From the NCBI GenBank assembly GCA_041633555.1, contig JBFKFZ010000005.1, positions 1-64,000 of the forward strand: DNA of 64,000 bases. The letters are read 5' to 3'. Under the pieces are notes generated by a model. That model saw only the letters and a program-made list of their open reading frames with translations, had not been told where the DNA came from and searched no databases. Made by a program: the position numbers and the translations under genes. Below are positions 8,385 through 17,400 of this stretch, in pieces. Position 1 is the stretch's first letter. Every line of letters starts with the position of its first letter. The stretch is from JAHEAO01 sp041633555. GTDB taxonomy: Bacteria > Pseudomonadota > Alphaproteobacteria > Rhodobacterales > Rhodobacteraceae.

Positions 8385-9556
8385 CCTGCAGCGGCAATCG
8401 CCCGGGAGAATTCGTCGATCAGAAGATCGGCCTCTTCGACCCCGACCGAGACCCGGAAGAACCCTTCGGTAATGCCCAATGCGGCCCGCCCCTCGGCGGT
8501 CAGCGCCCGGTGGGACGAACTTGCCGGATGGGACAGTGTCGTGCCGATATCCCCCAGCGTCGGCGCAAAGGCGATATCGGGGGCCGCCCGAACCAGCCGG
8601 TTCGCCGCCTCGCGGTCATCCCGAATGCGGAAGCTGACCATGCTGCCGCCGCGCCCGGTCAAGAGCGCTGCCGCGCGATCGTGGTCGGGATGGTCGGGGC
8701 GCAGGGGGTAAAGCACCTGCTCGACATTCGGCAGGTCCGCCAGCGCATCGGCCAGCTTCGCGGCATTCTCCTCTGCCCGGTCGTAGCGCAGCTCGAAAGA
8801 ATAAAGCCCGCGTTCGGCCAGCCAGCAATCGAACGGGCTGGCGGTCAGGCCAAGCGTCACGGAGATTCCCGTGATCTGCGCCTGCCGATCGGGGTCGCGC
8901 GCCACGACATAGCCGAGCGTCACGTCGGAATGACCGGAAAGCAGCTTGGTCACCGAATGCAGGACGATATCGGCGCCATGTGCGAACGGGCGAAAGCCGC
9001 GCGGCGTCGTGAAGGTGTTGTCGATGACGAGCGTGATGCGGCGTTCCATGGCGAGCGTTGAAATCGCATCGACATCGGCCACTCTCAGTGTCGGGTTCGA
9101 GACGACTTCGAGCAGGATCATCCTGGTGTTCGGCCGGATCGCCGCGGTAACGGCGTTTATGTCCGTCGGATCGACCAGCGAGGTCTCGATGCCGAGGCGG
9201 GGCAGTTCCTCTCGCATCATCCGCAGGGAACGGCCATAAAGCTGGTCCGCCCCGATCACGTGGTCGCCGGCTTTCAGGAGGCCGAGAAACACTGCCGAGA
9301 TGGCCGACATGCCGGACCCGGTTACAATCCCGCCCGACACCCCTTCCAATGCGTCGATCTTCTGGGCCAGCACGTCGGCATTCGGATGGCCTTCGCGGGC
9401 ATAGGTGTAGCCCTTGATGCGGCCCTCGTACTGCTCGTCCAGCGCATCCGGATCGGCCGAGGCGTATACAACCGAGGGCTGCAAGGGCGTGACCACAGGA
9501 CGGCTGGAGCTTTGAGGCCAGGGCGTGCGGCGGATCAGGGATTTCGGCGGCGTCAT
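8381..9556 (-). CDS. PLP-dependent Cys/Met metabolism (trans-sulfuration) enzyme
   Basis: A 391-aa fold-type I PLP enzyme of the cystathionine gamma-synthase/beta-lyase/methionine gamma-lyase family. Visible hallmarks are the YAREGHPN substrate loop, GSGMSAISA phosphate-binding region, VIDNTFTTP (PLP-ring aspartate) and SVTKLLSGHSD with the Schiff-base lysine K204. SHPASSSHRAL near the C-terminus is also typical. Substrate (cystathionine, O-acylhomoserine or methionine) cannot be fixed from sequence alone. Its start overlaps the stop of the carbonic anhydrase-like gene by 4 bp, so the two are probably co-transcribed. Confidence 0.88.
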   Translation of the reverse strand: MTPPKSLIRRTPWPQSSSRPVVTPLQPSVVYASADPDALDEQYEGRIKGYTYAREGHPNADVLAQKIDALEGVSGGIVTGSGMSAISAVFLGLLKAGDHVIGADQLYGRSLRMMREELPRLGIETSLVDPTDINAVTAAIRPNTRMILLEVVSNPTLRVADVDAISTLAMERRITLVIDNTFTTPRGFRPFAHGADIVLHSVTKLLSGHSDVTLGYVVARDPDRQAQITGISVTLGLTASPFDCWLAERGLYSFELRYDRAEENAAKLADALADLPNVEQVLYPLRPDHPDHDRAAALLTGRGGSMVSFRIRDDREAANRLVRAAPDIAFAPTLGDIGTTLSHPASSSHRALTAEGRAALGITEGFFRVSVGVEEADLLIDEFSRAIAAAG

Positions 9557-10086
9557 CGTGAAATCTCCTTCAGACCCCGACGGTAGCGGCGGAAATTCTG
9601 CTGGTAATGAACCGCGGCGTCGAGCAAGCCCTCTCGTGCCGCCTCATCCAGTTGCCGGACCACCTTGCCCGGGGCACCCATGACCAAAGATCCGTCCGGG
9701 ATCGACTTGCCCTCGGTTATCAGGGTCCCCGCCCCGATCAGGCAGCCCTTGCCGATCACAGCGCCGTTAAGAACCGTCGCCCCCATGCCGATCAGGCTGC
9801 CCTCGCCGATCGTGCAGCCATGCAGCATGGCCTTGTGCCCGATCGTGCAGCAGGGTCCGATGGTCAGCGGATAGCCCATATCGGTATGCAGCACGCAGTT
9901 CTCCTGGATATTGCTGCCCGCGCCGACCACGATCCGTTCATTGTCGCCGCGCAGGGTCGAACCGAACCAGACCGATGCGCCCAGTTCCAGCGTCACCTTG
10001 CCAATCAGGTTGGTATCCGGTGCGACCCAGTAATCCTCATCCGCGGGAAGGTCCGGCGAGATGCCATCCAGAGCATAGAGCGTCAT
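9553..10086 (-). CDS. Gamma carbonic anhydrase family protein (left-handed beta-helix)
   Basis: A 177-aa hexapeptide-repeat protein. LGASVWFGSTLRGDNERIVVGAGSNIQENCVLHTD and TIGHKAMLHGC supply the three histidines that bind Zn in gamma-class carbonic anhydrases and YrdA/CaiE relatives. Many such single-domain homologues lack proven anhydrase activity. It overlaps gmk and the PLP-enzyme gene by 4 bp each, placing it in the yicC-gmk operon. Confidence 0.87.
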   Translation of the reverse strand: MTLYALDGISPDLPADEDYWVAPDTNLIGKVTLELGASVWFGSTLRGDNERIVVGAGSNIQENCVLHTDMGYPLTIGPCCTIGHKAMLHGCTIGEGSLIGMGATVLNGAVIGKGCLIGAGTLITEGKSIPDGSLVMGAPGKVVRQLDEAAREGLLDAAVHYQQNFRRYRRGLKEISR

Positions 10087-10724
10087 TTGCGGTCCTCGAA
10101 TTCCGAATTCAATGCGCGCACAAAACCGGTCAGTTCCGTCTGGCGGTCACGGCGCAGCCGCTCGGCATCAACGATCGTGCGCAGCTTCGTCTCGGTTCGG
10201 TCCAGATCGTCGTTGATCAGAACATAGTCATATTCCGCCCAATGGCTGATCTCCGATTGCGACTTTGCCATCCGGCCTGCGATCACCTTGGCGCTGTCCT
10301 GCCCCCGGGACCGCAACCGTGCCTCCAGCTCAGCAATCGAGGGCGGCAGGATGAAGATCGACACCACGTCCTTGCCGAGCGCCGAGTTGCGGATCTGCTG
10401 CCCGCCCTGCCAGTCGATATCGAATAGCGTGTCGCAGCCGGCCATCACGTTCGCCTCGACCGGCGCTTTCGGCGAGCCGTAGAGATTGCCGAATACCTCG
10501 GCATGTTCAAGCATCTCGCCTTCGTCCACCATCCGCTCGAATTCCGCGCGACTGCGGAAATAATATTCGCGGCCATCTTCCTCGCCCGTGCGCGGCAGGC
10601 GGGTGGTGGCCGAGACCGAGAAACGGATCGTCGGATCCCAGACGCGCAGCCGCTTGGACAGGGTCGATTTGCCTGCGCCCGAGGGCGAGGAAATGATCAG
10701 AAGCAACCCGCGCCGGTCGGCCAT
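10083..10724 (-). CDS. gmk: Guanylate kinase
   Basis: A 213-aa kinase that converts GMP to GDP with ATP. The P-loop SSPSGAGKS is at residues 12-20. The GMP-binding region shows SVSATTRLPRTGEEDGREYYF, and the lid and adenine-contact regions follow (LFDIDWQGGQQI, FILPPSIAELEARLRSRGQD). Length is normal for the family. It starts 3 bp after yicC, the widespread yicC-gmk pairing. Confidence 0.97.
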   Translation of the reverse strand: MADRRGLLLIISSPSGAGKSTLSKRLRVWDPTIRFSVSATTRLPRTGEEDGREYYFRSRAEFERMVDEGEMLEHAEVFGNLYGSPKAPVEANVMAGCDTLFDIDWQGGQQIRNSALGKDVVSIFILPPSIAELEARLRSRGQDSAKVIAGRMAKSQSEISHWAEYDYVLINDDLDRTETKLRTIVDAERLRRDRQTELTGFVRALNSEFEDRK

Positions 10725-10727
10725 GCC

Positions 10728-11618
10728 CTACTCCACGTTCTGAACCTGCTCGCGCATCTGGTCGATCACATGCTTAAGGTCAAGCCCGATCCGGGTAAGC
10801 TCGGTCGATTGCGATTTCGAGCAGAGCGTGTTGGCCTCGCGGTTGAATTCCTGGGTCAGGAAGTCGAACTTGCGCCCGACCGGACCGTTGTCTGACAGCA
10901 GGTTGCGGGCAGCCTGCACATGCGCACGGAGCCGGTCAAGTTCTTCGGCCACATCGGTTTTCACGGCGATCAATGCCAGTTCCTGCGCCACCCTGTCAGG
11001 GTCCGCGCCCTCGGCATTGTCGAGCACGCGGGCGAGGTTTTCGCGCAAGGTCGCGGCCATCTGCGTGCGCCGGGCCTCGGTCTCTTGGGTGGCGGCGGCG
11101 GTCAGGGCCTCTATCTGATTGATCTGCTCGCCGAGCACGGCGGCCAGCGCCGTCCCCTCGGCCGCGCGCATCTGGTTGAAGGCTGCCAGCAGATCCGGCA
11201 GCGCGCTGACCAGCGCTTCGCGAAGCGGCGTCGTATCCTGCTCTGTGCTGGCCGTATCGATCACGCCGCGCAGGGTCAGAAGATCGGCCGGCGTCGCCGG
11301 GGTCAGCGAAATCCCGCGGTGCTGCGCGGCCTGTTCGACGGCGGCCAGCATCGACAGCGCATGATCGAGGGCATCAGGGTTGATGTTGCCGGTCGCCTCC
11401 AACGCATCGGCCTGAACCCTCAGAGAAAGGCTGACATTGCCGCGTGCAAGTGCTTTCTGGATCAGCGGGCGCAGGGCCTGTTCCAGCCCGTCGATCCAGT
11501 CCGGCAGCCGCATCCGGATATCGAGGCCCCGGGCATTGACCGAGCGGATATCCCACGCCCAGTTCCAACCTGCCTCATCGCCGCGCGCCGCGGCGAAGCC
11601 CGTCATCGACCTAATCAT
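10728..11618 (-). CDS. yicC: YicC family endoribonuclease-like protein
   Basis: A 296-aa protein with the N-terminal YicC signature MIRSMTGFAAARG and SVNARGLDIRMRLP. The C-terminal DUF1732 signature is KFDFLTQEFNREANTLCSKS with ELTRIGLDLKHVIDQMREQVQN. Family members from E. coli are reported endoribonucleases acting on small RNAs and mRNAs. It heads the yicC-gmk-gamma-CA-PLP operon and is divergent from the PAS gene. Confidence 0.94.
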   Translation of the reverse strand: MIRSMTGFAAARGDEAGWNWAWDIRSVNARGLDIRMRLPDWIDGLEQALRPLIQKALARGNVSLSLRVQADALEATGNINPDALDHALSMLAAVEQAAQHRGISLTPATPADLLTLRGVIDTASTEQDTTPLREALVSALPDLLAAFNQMRAAEGTALAAVLGEQINQIEALTAAATQETEARRTQMAATLRENLARVLDNAEGADPDRVAQELALIAVKTDVAEELDRLRAHVQAARNLLSDNGPVGRKFDFLTQEFNREANTLCSKSQSTELTRIGLDLKHVIDQMREQVQNVE

Positions 11619-11623
11619 GCGGA

Positions 11624-11631
11624 TTAACCAT
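11624..11631 (+). promoter_or_regulatory. TTAACCAT half-site in the yicC / PAS-gene divergent region
   Basis: TTAACCAT is the extended CtrA-type half-site. It is oriented toward the PAS gene, 138 bp upstream of its start, with no partner at the 7-base spacing. Further TTAA words occur around 11672 and 11707. Weak on its own; noted because the same octamer precedes ctrA and the 40-aa protein gene. Confidence 0.35.
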
Positions 11632-11768
11632 TTAGTACTTTTTCACCTCAACTTTTACGCAAAACATGCGATGTTAAGACATTTGTAATGAGTATTGATG
11701 TAGCGTTAACAGAGGGTGTGGAGCAGGACAATCAATCCTGGTCCACATCTGCAGACAAGGGGGAATAG

Positions 11769-12455
11769 GTGAATTTTGAGAAGATCGGGAAACCGAACAT
11801 AATTTCGATTTTGTCGCGGCGCAATTCTGTAACACCGGCCGCGCTAGCGCAGGTCGAGGGCTATTGGGAAGCGCTGCGCGACGACGCGCTGGTCCCGCCC
11901 CGCTCGGCCATCAATCCGCGCGGCATCGAGGATGCGCTTGAATATGCATTTATCCTCGAATGCATCGCCCCCGGCATTGCCCGGTTCCGGCTGGCCGGGA
12001 TGCATCTGAACGACCTGATGGGGATGGAAGTGTGCGGCATGCCTCTGACCGCGATGTTTATACCGGATGCGCGCAGCAGCATTGCCGAGGTTCTGACCGA
12101 GGTCTGCGCCTGTCCGCAGGTGTCGCAACTGTTTCTGAAGGCCGAACGCAGCATCGGCCGCCCGGCTCTGGAAGCGCGGATGCTGCTGGCCCCTCTAACC
12201 GATGATTTCGGCGAGGTAAGCCGGATCCTCGGCTGCCTGCAAAGCGAAGGTTCGATTGGCCGTCAGCCGCGCCGGTTCAGCATCGCCGAAATCCGCAACC
12301 GGCAATTGGCGCCGGAACAGCGCGAGACCCCGGTCCTGCAGGAACGGCAACCGGCTGGTTTTGCCGACCTCCACCGTCACAATGCCGGCGAGGGAGAAAG
12401 CAAAAGGCCGAACGCAGCGCGCCCGGCCCTTCGCCTGGTTGCCAGCAACGACTGA
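11769..12455 (+). CDS. PAS-domain protein (PAS_5 type)
   Basis: A 228-aa protein starting with GTG behind a strong AAGGGGGA site. Residues about 22-165 match the alphaproteobacterial PAS_5 pattern: LAQVEGYWEALR, VPPRSAINPRGIEDALEYAFILE, IARFRLAGMHLNDLMGMEVCGMPL. A disordered tail follows. No output domain is seen, so it may bind a small ligand or serve as a partner of another regulator. It ends back-to-back with the DAHP synthase gene with no spacer. Confidence 0.82.
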   Translation: MNFEKIGKPNIISILSRRNSVTPAALAQVEGYWEALRDDALVPPRSAINPRGIEDALEYAFILECIAPGIARFRLAGMHLNDLMGMEVCGMPLTAMFIPDARSSIAEVLTEVCACPQVSQLFLKAERSIGRPALEARMLLAPLTDDFGEVSRILGCLQSEGSIGRQPRRFSIAEIRNRQLAPEQRETPVLQERQPAGFADLHRHNAGEGESKRPNAARPALRLVASND

Positions 12456-13826
12456 TCAGACAGCCGCGGCCTGAACCGCTTTCGTGCGCCGCTCGCCAAG
12501 TTCCTCGGCCACGAGGAAGGCAAGCTCCAGCGCCTGGCTTGCATTCAGCCGCGGGTCGCAGGCGGTGTGGTAGCGGTCCGACAGATCCTCGTCGGTGACG
12601 GCCCGCACGCCGCCCGTGCATTCGGTCACGTCCTTGCCGGTCATCTCGAAATGCACCCCGCCGGGGATTGTGCCCTCGGCATTGTGCACCGCAAAGAACT
12701 CGCGAACCTCGCGCAGAACACTGTCGAACGGCCGGGTCTTGTAACCCGAAGAAGACTTGATCGTGTTGCCGTGCATCGGGTCGCAGGACCAGACGACATT
12801 CGCGCCCTCTTCCTCGACGGCCTTGATCAGCCGCGGCAGGTGATCGCCCACTTGCCCTGCCCCGAAACGCGCGATCAGCGTCAGCCGCCCCGGCTCGTTC
12901 TTCGGGTTGAGCTTTGCCATCAGCGCCTTGAGATGGCCGGAGGTGATCGTCGGGCCGCATTTCAGCCCGATCGGGTTTTGCACCCCGCGCAGGAACTCGA
13001 CATGTGCGCCGTCCGGTTGCCGGGTGCGGTCGCCGATCCACAGCATGTGGCCCGATCCCGCCACGGGGATGCCGGTCGTCGAATCGATCCGGCAGAGCGC
13101 CTCTTCATATTCCAGCAGCAGCGCTTCGTGGCTGGTGTAGAAATCAACCGACTGCAGCGTGTGTGCGGTGTCCTGGTTGACGCCGGCCGCTTGCATGAAA
13201 TCGAGCGTGTCCGAGATCCGGTTCGCCAGATCGCGGTATTTCTCGGCCTCATCCTGATCGGTGAATCCGAGCGTCCACGAGTGCACCTGGTGCACGTCGG
13301 CATAGCCGCCATGGCTGAAGGCGCGAACGAGGTTCAGCGAGGCGGCGGCCTGGGTATAGGCCTGCAGCATCCGTGCCGGATCGGGCCCCCGCGCGTCCGA
13401 CGTGAACTCGAAGCCGTTGATGATGTCGCCGCGGTAGCTTGGCAGCTCGACGCCATTCTGAGTTTCGGTGTCGGCCGAGCGCGGTTTGGCGAACTGCCCC
13501 GCCATCCGGCCGACCTTGATCACCGGTACCTTGGCGCCGTAGGTCAGCACCATCGCCATCTGCAGCATCACCTTGAACGTGTCGCGGATGCTGTCGGCGG
13601 AAAACTCGCTGAAGCTCTCGGCGCAGTCGCCACCCTGCAACAGGAACGCCTCGCCGGCAGCCGCCTTGCCCAGCGCCCGCTTCAGCTTGCGCGCCTCGCC
13701 GGCAAAGACGAGCGGCGGATATTTCGCAAGCTGCGCCTCTGCGGCGTTCAGCGCGGCCTGATCCGTATAGTCAGGCATCTGCACGCGGGGCTTCTTGCGC
13801 CAGGCAGATTTTACCCAATCAGTCAT
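12456..13826 (-). CDS. Class II 3-deoxy-7-phosphoheptulonate (DAHP) synthase
   Basis: A 456-aa enzyme of the plant-like/class II family that joins phosphoenolpyruvate and erythrose 4-phosphate, the first step of the shikimate pathway. Hallmarks are LLQGGDCAESF, KVGRMAGQFAKPRS, GDRTRQPDGAHVEFLRGVQNPIGLK broken across the active site, VVWSCDPMHGNT and GGVHFEMTGKDVTECTGG. Cys, His, Glu and Asp metal ligands lie in these blocks. It is monocistronic and divergent from the GlxA-type regulator. Confidence 0.95.
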   Translation of the reverse strand: MTDWVKSAWRKKPRVQMPDYTDQAALNAAEAQLAKYPPLVFAGEARKLKRALGKAAAGEAFLLQGGDCAESFSEFSADSIRDTFKVMLQMAMVLTYGAKVPVIKVGRMAGQFAKPRSADTETQNGVELPSYRGDIINGFEFTSDARGPDPARMLQAYTQAAASLNLVRAFSHGGYADVHQVHSWTLGFTDQDEAEKYRDLANRISDTLDFMQAAGVNQDTAHTLQSVDFYTSHEALLLEYEEALCRIDSTTGIPVAGSGHMLWIGDRTRQPDGAHVEFLRGVQNPIGLKCGPTITSGHLKALMAKLNPKNEPGRLTLIARFGAGQVGDHLPRLIKAVEEEGANVVWSCDPMHGNTIKSSSGYKTRPFDSVLREVREFFAVHNAEGTIPGGVHFEMTGKDVTECTGGVRAVTDEDLSDRYHTACDPRLNASQALELAFLVAEELGERRTKAVQAAAV

Positions 13827-14005
13827 CGTCTTGCTCCGGTGATATCTTCAGGACGACTGTTTATAGGACAGGCGGGATGTCTCTGCAAACCATGAAACCA
13901 CCGCGTTTCCGATTGCCCGGATCGTTTTGCCGCCGGCTCGGAATTCGGGGCGCTTGCTCTTGATTGTGCGACGGAAAGCTGGTTCGGTGCTGCATCTTCC
14001 CGACG

Positions 14006-15019
14006 ATGCTGCGAGCTGTGGAATTGGCTGAAAAGAGCAACAAGAACCCGCGAAAGCTGAAGACCCGGCGTTTTGTCTTCGTGCTGCTGGACCAGTTCAC
14101 GATGTTGTCCTTCGCCTGCGCGCTTGACAGCCTGCGGATCGCTAACCGCATGCTGGGCGAAGAGGTCTATAGCTGGACGCTGGTCGGCGAGGGCGGCACC
14201 AATATCACCTGTTCCAATGGCACGGTCTTTTCGCTGAACGGCGACCTGCCCGAGACAACGCGCGACGACACGATCGTGGTCTGCGGCGGTATCGACGTGG
14301 CCCAGGCCTCGACCAAGAAAATCATCAACTGGCTGCGCCGCGAAGCCCGGAAGGGCGCCACGATCGGCGGGCTGTGCACTGCGGCGCATACGCTTGCCTT
14401 GGCCGGATTGCTGGAGGGCAAGCGCGCGACGATCCACTGGGAGAACCAGGACAGTTTCGGCGAGGAATTCGAGGATGTCACGCTGACCAAGTCAGTTTTC
14501 GTCGTCGACGGCAACCGGATGACTACGGCAGGCGGTACCGCCTCAATCGACCTGATGCTGAAGCTGATCGCCGATGACCAGGATGAGGATCTGGCCAATG
14601 CGGTGGCCGATCAGCTGATCTATTCCTCGATCCGCACCGATCAGGACACCCAGCGGCTTTCGGTTCCGACGAGGATCGGGGTGCGGCATCCGAAACTGTC
14701 TGCCGTCATCCAGATGATGGAGCAGAATATCGAAGAGCCGGTCAGCCCGGCGATCCTTGCTAGCAATGTCGGCATGTCGACCCGGCAGCTCGAGCGTCTT
14801 TTCCGTCGCTACCTGAATCGTTCGCCGAAACGCTATTACATGGAATTACGGCTGCAGAAGGCGCGCAACCTTTTGATGCAGACAGACATGAGCGTGATCA
14901 ACGTTGCACTCGCCTGCGGGTTTGCCTCGCCGTCGCATTTCTCGAAATGCTACCGCGCCCATTACGATACGACGCCCTATCGTGAGCGCGGCAGCCACGC
15001 CTCGCGGCTGTCGATCTGA
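14006..15019 (+). CDS. GlxA-family AraC-type transcriptional regulator
   Basis: A 337-aa regulator. The N-terminal DJ-1/PfpI-like domain (about residues 24-195) includes FVFVLLDQFTMLSFACALDSLRIANRM and IGGLCTAAHTLALAGLLEGK. The C-terminal AraC domain (about 225-325) shows ILASNVGMSTRQLERLFRRYL and CGFASPSHFSKCYRAHY. Such proteins sense small amines or aldehydes in some bacteria; the ligand here is unknown. The start is uncertain: the frame opens at TTG 13964, and neither TTG nor the ATG chosen has a clear ribosome site. The stop abuts the RNase T2 stop exactly. Confidence 0.88.
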   Translation: MLRAVELAEKSNKNPRKLKTRRFVFVLLDQFTMLSFACALDSLRIANRMLGEEVYSWTLVGEGGTNITCSNGTVFSLNGDLPETTRDDTIVVCGGIDVAQASTKKIINWLRREARKGATIGGLCTAAHTLALAGLLEGKRATIHWENQDSFGEEFEDVTLTKSVFVVDGNRMTTAGGTASIDLMLKLIADDQDEDLANAVADQLIYSSIRTDQDTQRLSVPTRIGVRHPKLSAVIQMMEQNIEEPVSPAILASNVGMSTRQLERLFRRYLNRSPKRYYMELRLQKARNLLMQTDMSVINVALACGFASPSHFSKCYRAHYDTTPYRERGSHASRLSI

Positions 15020-16036
15020 TCACTGCAGCCCGGCTGGATCGACGGTCCCCGACCCGCATCCCAGCGGCACCGGATCGGCCGCCAGCAACAGGTCGCCAAG
15101 CAGTGCCTCCGGCCCGATCTGGCCGCGCAAAGACAGCGTCAGTTCCTGGATCAGCACCCGCCCGCCGTCACCGCTGCAATGGAATTGCACCCGGTCCCCT
15201 GCGCCCTGCCCGAAATCGTCGTCGAACAGGGCGCGCAGCTCCGCGGTGGCAATCTGACCGCCGACGTGACTTGCCATGAAGTCCGCCACGGATGACTGGT
15301 TGATGGCCGCAACGACGTGCAGCGTATCGTCGTAATACTCGTCCGATCCGCCCGCCGCCCGGTAACAGGTGCCATGCTTGACCCATTCATGGCGTTCCAG
15401 CTGACTGGCGGTGCCGGGCATCGCCACTTCCAGCGCCTCGCGCGTCTCGGCGTCCATCTCGACCGCTGGCAGTTCCGACCAGCGTCCTGCGCCGTCGAGC
15501 TGCTTCGCCGCCTCGGGCACGCCGCAATAGACATTGCTGCGCGGCTGCGGCCAGAGGCCGTGGATCGAGAAGCGGGTCTCCGTGATCGGCAGGTCGCCCG
15601 CATTGAGGCTCTGGCACTCGGTCTTGCCGGGCCGGATTTCACAGAAGGCGGGCTGCCAGCTGATCGCCAGCACATTCTCGGTGGATTCGGCGCCTTCGGG
15701 CGGCGTGATCACCGCCGGATCGACCGGATCGGGGCCGGTTGCCGTATTCGCCTCGACGACATGCCGGCCGCAACTGACATGCACCCAGCGCACCGAGGTC
15801 ACGGGGGCGTCGGGCATCCGGATCTGAAAGAAATCACCGCCCGCCTTGTTGATGCCGAGCATCTCGTAGGCGCGCATCACGACCGTCCGGACATCGCCGG
15901 GATTGGTCAGATGGTTCTTCGACTGAAAGGCCTCGCAAGCTTCAAGCGCAATGAAATATCCCGGAAGGGGCACCTGCGCGCGCGCCGGGGAAAGGCCAAG
16001 AAGGATGGTGGGGATGATCAAAAACAATACACGCAT
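15020..16036 (-). CDS. Secreted ribonuclease T2 family protein
   Basis: A 338-aa protein with a Sec signal peptide (cleavage after PARA, residue 20). Both catalytic segments of RNase T2 are present: CAS-I FSIHGLWPQ with H159, and CAS-II RHEWVKHGTC with H216, E217, K220 and H221. Eight or more cysteines fit a disulfide-stabilised periplasmic or secreted nuclease that cleaves RNA non-specifically. About 120 residues precede the T2 core, more than in E. coli RNase I. Convergent with the GlxA-type gene. Confidence 0.92.
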   Translation of the reverse strand: MRVLFLIIPTILLGLSPARAQVPLPGYFIALEACEAFQSKNHLTNPGDVRTVVMRAYEMLGINKAGGDFFQIRMPDAPVTSVRWVHVSCGRHVVEANTATGPDPVDPAVITPPEGAESTENVLAISWQPAFCEIRPGKTECQSLNAGDLPITETRFSIHGLWPQPRSNVYCGVPEAAKQLDGAGRWSELPAVEMDAETREALEVAMPGTASQLERHEWVKHGTCYRAAGGSDEYYDDTLHVVAAINQSSVADFMASHVGGQIATAELRALFDDDFGQGAGDRVQFHCSGDGGRVLIQELTLSLRGQIGPEALLGDLLLAADPVPLGCGSGTVDPAGLQ

Positions 16037-16129
16037 ACCAACATCCGTCGAAAATCAGATCTGGTTCAATGGCCCGATTTTACACGGAGTCGGGCGTTTC
16101 CCCTAAAAATTCCAACCACGGCACGAGTT

Positions 16130-17230
16130 CTACCCCGGAGTTATCCGGAAAATCGCGCCCCGCCCGACACTTAGATACCAGATCGACCCATCGGGCGCCT
16201 CCATCACTTCGCGCACGCGGCGCGTGTCGCTGCTGGCGATCTTCTCTTCGCTCCAGCCGCTGTCCGGGTCGAGCCGAGACAGGTAGTGGAACTTCAGCGA
16301 CCCGACGAAGAAATCGCCTTTCCATTGCGGCCAGAGCTTACCGGAATAGACCATCATGCCGGATGGCGCGATCGAGGGATCCCAGTAATGGGCGGGCTGT
16401 TCCATGCCGGGCGCCGAGGTTCCAATGCCGATCTTGGCGCCGTCATAATGCTTTCCGTAGGAGATCACCGGCCAGCCGTAATTCGCGCCCTTCCGAACCT
16501 GGTTCACCTCGTCGCCGCCCTGCGCGCCGTGCTCGTTGACCCAGAGGTCGCCATTCAGGTCTAGTGCCGCGCCCTGCGGGTTGCGATGCCCCCAGGACCA
16601 GATCTCCGGCAGCGCGCCCTGGGTGCCGGTGAAGGGATTGTCCGCCGGAACCGAGCCGTCCCGGTTGATCCGGATCACGCTGCCATTATGCCGCTTCAGG
16701 TCCTGCGCGGCATCGCGCTGGCCACGCTCGCCCAGTGTCAGGAACAACTTGCCGTCTGGCGCCTCGATAATCCGGCTGCCGAAATGCATGCCGCTATTGT
16801 TGGACGGGGCCATCTCGAAGAGCTGCCGCAACCCTTCCAGAGCACGGCCGTCCGAACTGAGCCGGGCGACCACGAGGGCCGTTCCCACCGTGTCCTGCTG
16901 CGCTTTGGAGTAGCTGAGGAAGATCTCGCGGCTCTGGGCGAAATCGCGGGCTACCGCGACATCCAGCAGACCGCCCTGCTGCCGGGCAACCACCTTCGGC
17001 ACGCCGCTGACCTCGATCGGCCGCCCGCCGCCCGCCGCAACATGAAACAGCTTGCCGCCGCGCTCGGTCACCAGGAACCCGCCATCCGGCAGGAAATCCA
17101 GCCCCCAGGGCTCCTTGAGACCGCCCATCACGCGGGTGATCGTGACCGGCCCGGCAGAGGTTTCGAGGGAATCGCCCCAACCTCCGACCGGCAGCAGGCA
17201 GAGGGCAAGGGCCAAAAGCATTCGGCGCAT
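16130..17230 (-). CDS. PQQ-dependent sugar (aldose) dehydrogenase-like protein
   Basis: A 366-aa protein with a Sec signal peptide (residues 1-19). It is a six-bladed beta-propeller of the GDH-B/Asd (YliI) family: LKEPWGLDFLPDGGFLVTERGG, GMHFGSRIIEAPDGKLFLTLGERG, IWSWGHRNPQGAALD, WVNEHGAQGGDEVN and NYGWPVISYG are family landmarks holding PQQ and Ca. It would oxidise aldoses in the periplasm. A strong AAAGGAG site precedes the ATG. No PQQ synthesis genes are in the window. Confidence 0.9.
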   Translation of the reverse strand: MRRMLLALALCLLPVGGWGDSLETSAGPVTITRVMGGLKEPWGLDFLPDGGFLVTERGGKLFHVAAGGGRPIEVSGVPKVVARQQGGLLDVAVARDFAQSREIFLSYSKAQQDTVGTALVVARLSSDGRALEGLRQLFEMAPSNNSGMHFGSRIIEAPDGKLFLTLGERGQRDAAQDLKRHNGSVIRINRDGSVPADNPFTGTQGALPEIWSWGHRNPQGAALDLNGDLWVNEHGAQGGDEVNQVRKGANYGWPVISYGKHYDGAKIGIGTSAPGMEQPAHYWDPSIAPSGMMVYSGKLWPQWKGDFFVGSLKFHYLSRLDPDSGWSEEKIASSDTRRVREVMEAPDGSIWYLSVGRGAIFRITPG

Positions 17231-17349
17231 GGTTTTTCTCCTTTCCTCTAGATCCTATTCCGGTTCCCCGAATTGTCCATTTCGCGGCGTTGGAAATCCG
17301 CATTTCCGTTTGGTGATGACCAACAGGTTAGGCTTTTCTTTTGCCATCA

Positions 17350-17388
17350 GTCCAACTAACGTGTCGGTTCAGGACAAAGGTCCAACTA
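17350..17388 (+). repeat. Direct repeat of GTCCAACTA upstream of the binding-protein gene
   Basis: The nonamer GTCCAACTA occurs at 17350-17358 and 17380-17388, 30 bp (about three helical turns) apart, ending 12 bp before the substrate-binding protein ATG. The second copy directly abuts the ribosome site. It could be a tandem operator or an untranslated-region element; no regulator is identified. Confidence 0.4.
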
Positions 17389-17400
17389 GGGAGTAATGAT

